Assembly (NCBI GenBank): GCA_044371545.1
Contig: JBILTM010000023.1
Location: 1 to 36,190, forward strand
Length of the DNA stretch: 36,190 nucleotides
From: UBA4615 sp044371545
GTDB taxonomy: Bacteria > Pseudomonadota > Gammaproteobacteria > Burkholderiales > Burkholderiaceae_E
Reading direction: 5' to 3'
Part shown: positions 33,583 through 36,190 of the stretch, one piece after another
Position numbering within the stretch: position 1 is the first letter of the stretch
How the letters are laid out: the number at the start of each line of letters is the position of its first letter
Notes under the pieces: model-generated
Told to the model about the DNA's origin: nothing
What the model saw: the letters and a program-made list of their open reading frames with translations, nothing else
The model's database searches: none
Made by a program: the position numbers and the translations under genes

Positions 33583-34655
33583 GCACTGCGCCGCAGGATC
33601 TCCTGCGTCCGGACATCCTCGCGATGTCGAGCTACCACGTGCCGCCGGCCGCCGGCCTGGTGAAGCTCGACGCGATGGAGAACCCGTACGCGCTGCCCGA
33701 GGCGCTGAAGCAGGCGCTCGCCGAGCGTCTCGCCGCGGTCGCGATCAACCGCTACCCGGCGCCGTCGTACGCGCGCCTGAAGCAGCTGATCCGCGAGAAG
33801 CTCGGCGTGCCCGCCGGCGCCGAGGTCCTGGTCGGCAACGGCTCGGACGAGCTGATCGCGATGATCTCGGTCGCGACCGCGAAGCCCGGCGCCACCGTCG
33901 TCGCGCCCGCGCCCTCGTTCGTGATGTACGACCTGTCGACGCGCTTCGCCGGCAGCCGCTTCGTGCCGGTGCCGCTCGCCGCCGACCTGTCGCTCGACCT
34001 CGACGCGATGCTCGCCGCCATCGCCGAGCACCGCCCGGCGGTGGTGTGGCTCGCGTACCCGAACAACCCCACCGGCAACTGCTTCGATCGCGCCGACGTC
34101 GAGCGGATCCTCGCGGCCGCGCCGGGCCTGGTCGTGCTCGACGAGGCCTACCAGCCGTTCGCGCTCGACAGCTGGATGGACGACCTCCCGCGCCACGACC
34201 ACCTCGTCGTGATGCGCACGGTCTCCAAGCTCGGGCTGGCCGGCATCCGGATCGGCTACATGGCCGCCTCGCCACGCTGGATCGCCGAGTTCGACAAGGT
34301 CCGCCCGCCGTACAACGTCAGCGTGCTCGACGAGGCCGCGGCCGAGTTCGCGCTCGAGCACCTCGACGTGCTGCAGGCCCAGTGCGCGCGGATCCGCGAC
34401 GACCGCGAGCGGCTGCGCGCGGCGCTCGACGCGATCCCCGGCGTCGCGACCTTCCCTTCGCACGCCAACTTCGTGCTGGTCCGCGTCGCGGGTGCGTCCG
34501 CGGTCGCCGCCGGGATGCGCGAGCGCGGCGTGCTGATCAAGGACGTGAGTAGAATGCATCCGCTGCTGGCCGACTGCCTGCGCCTGACCGTCGGCACGCC
34601 CGACGAGAACGCCGCGATGCTCGCGGCGCTGCGCGGCGCGCTCGCCGGCCGCTGA
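33579..34655 (+). CDS. hisC: Histidinol-phosphate aminotransferase
   Basis: A 358-residue PLP-dependent fold-type I aminotransferase. Visible motifs: ENPYALPE, VGNGSDELI, the WLAYPNNPTGN substrate and PLP segment, VVLDEAYQPF, and the PLP lysine Lys217 in RTVSKLGLAGIRIGY. It converts imidazole acetol phosphate and glutamate to histidinol phosphate. The start overlaps hisD by four bases; 47 bases then separate it from hisB. Confidence 0.96.
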   Translation: MSTAPQDLLRPDILAMSSYHVPPAAGLVKLDAMENPYALPEALKQALAERLAAVAINRYPAPSYARLKQLIREKLGVPAGAEVLVGNGSDELIAMISVATAKPGATVVAPAPSFVMYDLSTRFAGSRFVPVPLAADLSLDLDAMLAAIAEHRPAVVWLAYPNNPTGNCFDRADVERILAAAPGLVVLDEAYQPFALDSWMDDLPRHDHLVVMRTVSKLGLAGIRIGYMAASPRWIAEFDKVRPPYNVSVLDEAAAEFALEHLDVLQAQCARIRDDRERLRAALDAIPGVATFPSHANFVLVRVAGASAVAAGMRERGVLIKDVSRMHPLLADCLRLTVGTPDENAAMLAALRGALAGR

Positions 34656-34702
34656 CCGAGCGCCCCGACCCCTCCGCGACCGACCGACCCGCCCCGACCG
34701 CC

Positions 34703-35296
34703 ATGCGCACCGCCGAAGTCCGCCGCGACACCGCCGAGACGAAGATCCGGGTCAAGCTCGACCTCGACGGCACCGGCCGCCAGAAGCTCGCCTCCGGCGT
34801 GCCGTTCCTCGATCACATGCTCGACCAGATCGCCCGCCACGGGCTGGTCGACCTGGAGATCGAGGCCGACGGCGACCTGCACATCGACGCGCACCACACC
34901 GTCGAGGACATCGGCATCACGCTCGGGCAGGCGGTCGCGAAGGCCGTCGGCGACAAGAAGGGCATCCGCCGCTACGGCCACGCCTACGTGCCGCTCGACG
35001 AGGCGCTGTCGCGCGTGGTCGTCGACTTCTCCGGCCGGCCGGGCCTGACCTGGAACGTGCCCTTCACCCGCGCGATGATCGGCACCTTCGACGTCGACCT
35101 CGCCCACGAGTTCTTCCAGGGCTTCGTCAACCACGCGCAGATGACCGTCCACGTCGACTGCCTGCGCGGCGAGAACGCGCACCACCAGTGCGAGACGGTG
35201 TTCAAGGCGTTCGCCCGCGCGTTCCGGATGGCCGTCGAGGCCGATCCGCGCGCGGCCGGCACGATCCCGTCCACGAAGGGGAGCCTCCAGGGCTGA
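34703..35296 (+). CDS. hisB: Imidazoleglycerol-phosphate dehydratase
   Basis: A 197-residue monofunctional HisB, lacking the phosphatase domain of E. coli HisB. It carries the two metal-binding repeat motifs: FLDHMLDQIARHG with HHTVEDIGI near residues 35-75, and the second set DLAHEFFQGF...NAHHQCETVFK in the C-terminal half. The end PSTKGSLQG is typical. A separate histidinol-phosphatase is therefore needed elsewhere. It is followed after 31 bases by hisH. Confidence 0.96.
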   Translation: MRTAEVRRDTAETKIRVKLDLDGTGRQKLASGVPFLDHMLDQIARHGLVDLEIEADGDLHIDAHHTVEDIGITLGQAVAKAVGDKKGIRRYGHAYVPLDEALSRVVVDFSGRPGLTWNVPFTRAMIGTFDVDLAHEFFQGFVNHAQMTVHVDCLRGENAHHQCETVFKAFARAFRMAVEADPRAAGTIPSTKGSLQG

Positions 35297-35327
35297 GCCC
35301 GCGGGCCGGCGCACGGGGCGCGACGCG

Positions 35328-35966
35328 ATGACGACGATCGTGGTGGTGGACTACGGGATGGGCAACCTGCGCTCGGTCGCGAAGGCGTTCGAGCACGTCG
35401 CCCCGAAGGCGCGCGTGCTCGTGTCCGGCGACGCCGCCGAGATCCGCGCGGCCGACCGCGTGGTCTTCCCGGGGCAGGGCGCGATGCCCGACTGCATGCG
35501 CCACCTCGACGAGGCCGGCCTGCGCGAGGTGGTGCTCGAGGCGGCGCGCACCAAGCCGCTCTTCGGCGTGTGCATCGGCGAGCAGATGCTGTTCGATTCG
35601 AGCGAGGAGGGCGACACGCCGGGGCTCGGGCTGCTGCCCGGCCGGGTCGTGCGCTTCCCGGCCGAGCGGATGGTCGGCCCGGACGGCGCCCGCCTGAAGG
35701 TGCCGCACATGGGCTGGAACCGGGTCGCCCAGGACCGGCCCCACCCGATGTGGGCGGGCGTGCCCGACGGCGCCTACTTCTACTTCGTGCACAGCTACTA
35801 CGCCGAGCCCGCCGACCCGGCGCTGTCCGCCGGCAGCGCCGAGTACGGGCTTCGCTTTACCTGTGTCGTGGCGCGGGATAACATTTTCGCCACTCAGTTC
35901 CACCCGGAGAAGAGCGCCGCCCACGGGCTGCGCCTCTACGCGAACTTCGTCGACTGGCGCCCCTGA
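35328..35966 (+). CDS. hisH: Imidazole glycerol phosphate synthase glutaminase subunit
   Basis: A 212-residue class I glutaminase that feeds ammonia to HisF. The catalytic triad is visible: Cys82 in FGVCIGEQMLF, His192 and Glu194 in ATQFHPEKS. The region FTCVVARDNIF is encoded by unusually AT-rich codons and includes a promoter-like sequence. hisF is not in the window; it would be expected just beyond hisA. The gene is 60 bases before hisA. Confidence 0.96.
   Translation: MTTIVVVDYGMGNLRSVAKAFEHVAPKARVLVSGDAAEIRAADRVVFPGQGAMPDCMRHLDEAGLREVVLEAARTKPLFGVCIGEQMLFDSSEEGDTPGLGLLPGRVVRFPAERMVGPDGARLKVPHMGWNRVAQDRPHPMWAGVPDGAYFYFVHSYYAEPADPALSAGSAEYGLRFTCVVARDNIFATQFHPEKSAAHGLRLYANFVDWRP
35856..35884 (+). 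promoter_or_regulatory. Putative internal sigma-70 promoter in hisH upstream of hisA
   Basis: TTTACC (35856-35861), 17 bases, then TAACAT (35879-35884): each box matches four of six consensus positions with ideal spacing. The codons used (TTT, GAT, ATT, ACT) are rare in the rest of the window. Transcription would start near 35891, about 136 bases before hisA. Confidence 0.45.
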
Positions 35967-36026
35967 CCGCACCGCCGCCGTCCCGGCCCTTCGCACCCTT
36001 CCTCACGCCGTCGCAGGCCCGCTCCC

Positions 36027-36190
36027 ATGCTGCTGATCCCCGCCATCGACCTCAAGGATGGCCGCTGCGTGCGCCTGCGACAGGGCGACATGGACGACGC
36101 GACCGTCTTCTCCGACGATCCCGCCGCCACCGCGCGCCGCTGGCTCGAGCTCGGCGCCCGCCGGCTGCACCTGGTCGACCTGAACGGTGC
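36027..36190 (+). CDS. hisA: Phosphoribosylformimino-ATP isomerase HisA (5' part only)
   Basis: The first 54 residues are present before the right edge. MLLIPAIDLKDGRCVRLRQGD is the hallmark HisA start (quoted by its first 20 residues), with Asp8 the conserved catalytic Asp, and the strand LHLVDLNGA follows. It converts ProFAR to PRFAR by an Amadori rearrangement. The hisB-hisH-hisA order supports the call. The rest of the gene, and probably hisF, hisI and hisE, lie beyond the window. Confidence 0.95.
   Translation, partial: MLLIPAIDLKDGRCVRLRQGDMDDATVFSDDPAATARRWLELGARRLHLVDLNG

Overview
This is a very GC-rich chromosomal segment with bacterial housekeeping gene order. The gene sets point to a betaproteobacterium, most likely Burkholderiales: lolB-ispE-tRNAGln-prs-rplY-pth; kdsD-kdsC-lptCAB-rpoN-hpf-ptsN-hprK-rapZ; mlaFEDACB followed by an ABC-2 exporter, a BolA protein, murA and the his operon. 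HPr kinase in a Gram-negative with LPS export genes, and mlaA lying inside the mla operon, also fit Betaproteobacteria. I see no insertion sequence, prophage, integrase, CRISPR array, rRNA or foreign-looking block. Genus cannot be fixed from what is visible.

Layout. 1-7948 (mostly minus strand): tpr lipoprotein, lolB, ispE, tRNA-Gln(TTG), prs, rplY, pth, a patatin-like protein, and a VanZ-family membrane protein cut by the left edge. 8048-12116 (plus): mutM, a dynamin-like GTPase and mutY, which are two enzymes of the 8-oxoguanine (GO) repair system flanking an uncharacterised large GTPase. 12225-16196 (minus): ptsN, hprK, rapZ, a LON-substrate-binding-domain protein and an SDR oxidoreductase. 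16402-22148 (minus): kdsD, kdsC, lptC, lptA, lptB, rpoN and hpf, which make Kdo and the inner-membrane/periplasmic LPS export machinery and then sigma-54. 22232-24229 (plus): a Kef-type cation:proton antiporter divergent from kdsD. 24315-28198 (plus): the Mla retrograde phospholipid transport system in the order F-E-D-A-C-B. 28296-29983: a two-gene ABC-2 exporter. 30075-36190: ibaG/bolA-like gene, murA, then hisG-D-C-B-H-A, with hisA cut by the right edge.

Common themes are the cell envelope (LolB, LptABC, KdsCD, Mla, MurA, IspE for isoprenoid carrier precursors) and regulation by the nitrogen PTS (PtsN, HprK, RapZ, RpoN). Many neighbours overlap by ATGA, GTGA or TGATG, implying translational coupling.

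No clearly new multi-gene system stands out. The most interesting items are: the dynamin-like GTPase embedded between mutM and mutY; the ispE stop codon lying inside the tRNA-Gln gene; -10-like elements placed so that kdsD and possibly hprK mRNAs would be leaderless; and AT-rich promoter-like islands with locally rare codons near the 3' ends of hisH and mlaB. All residue positions were counted by hand from the translated sequence. No database search was done.
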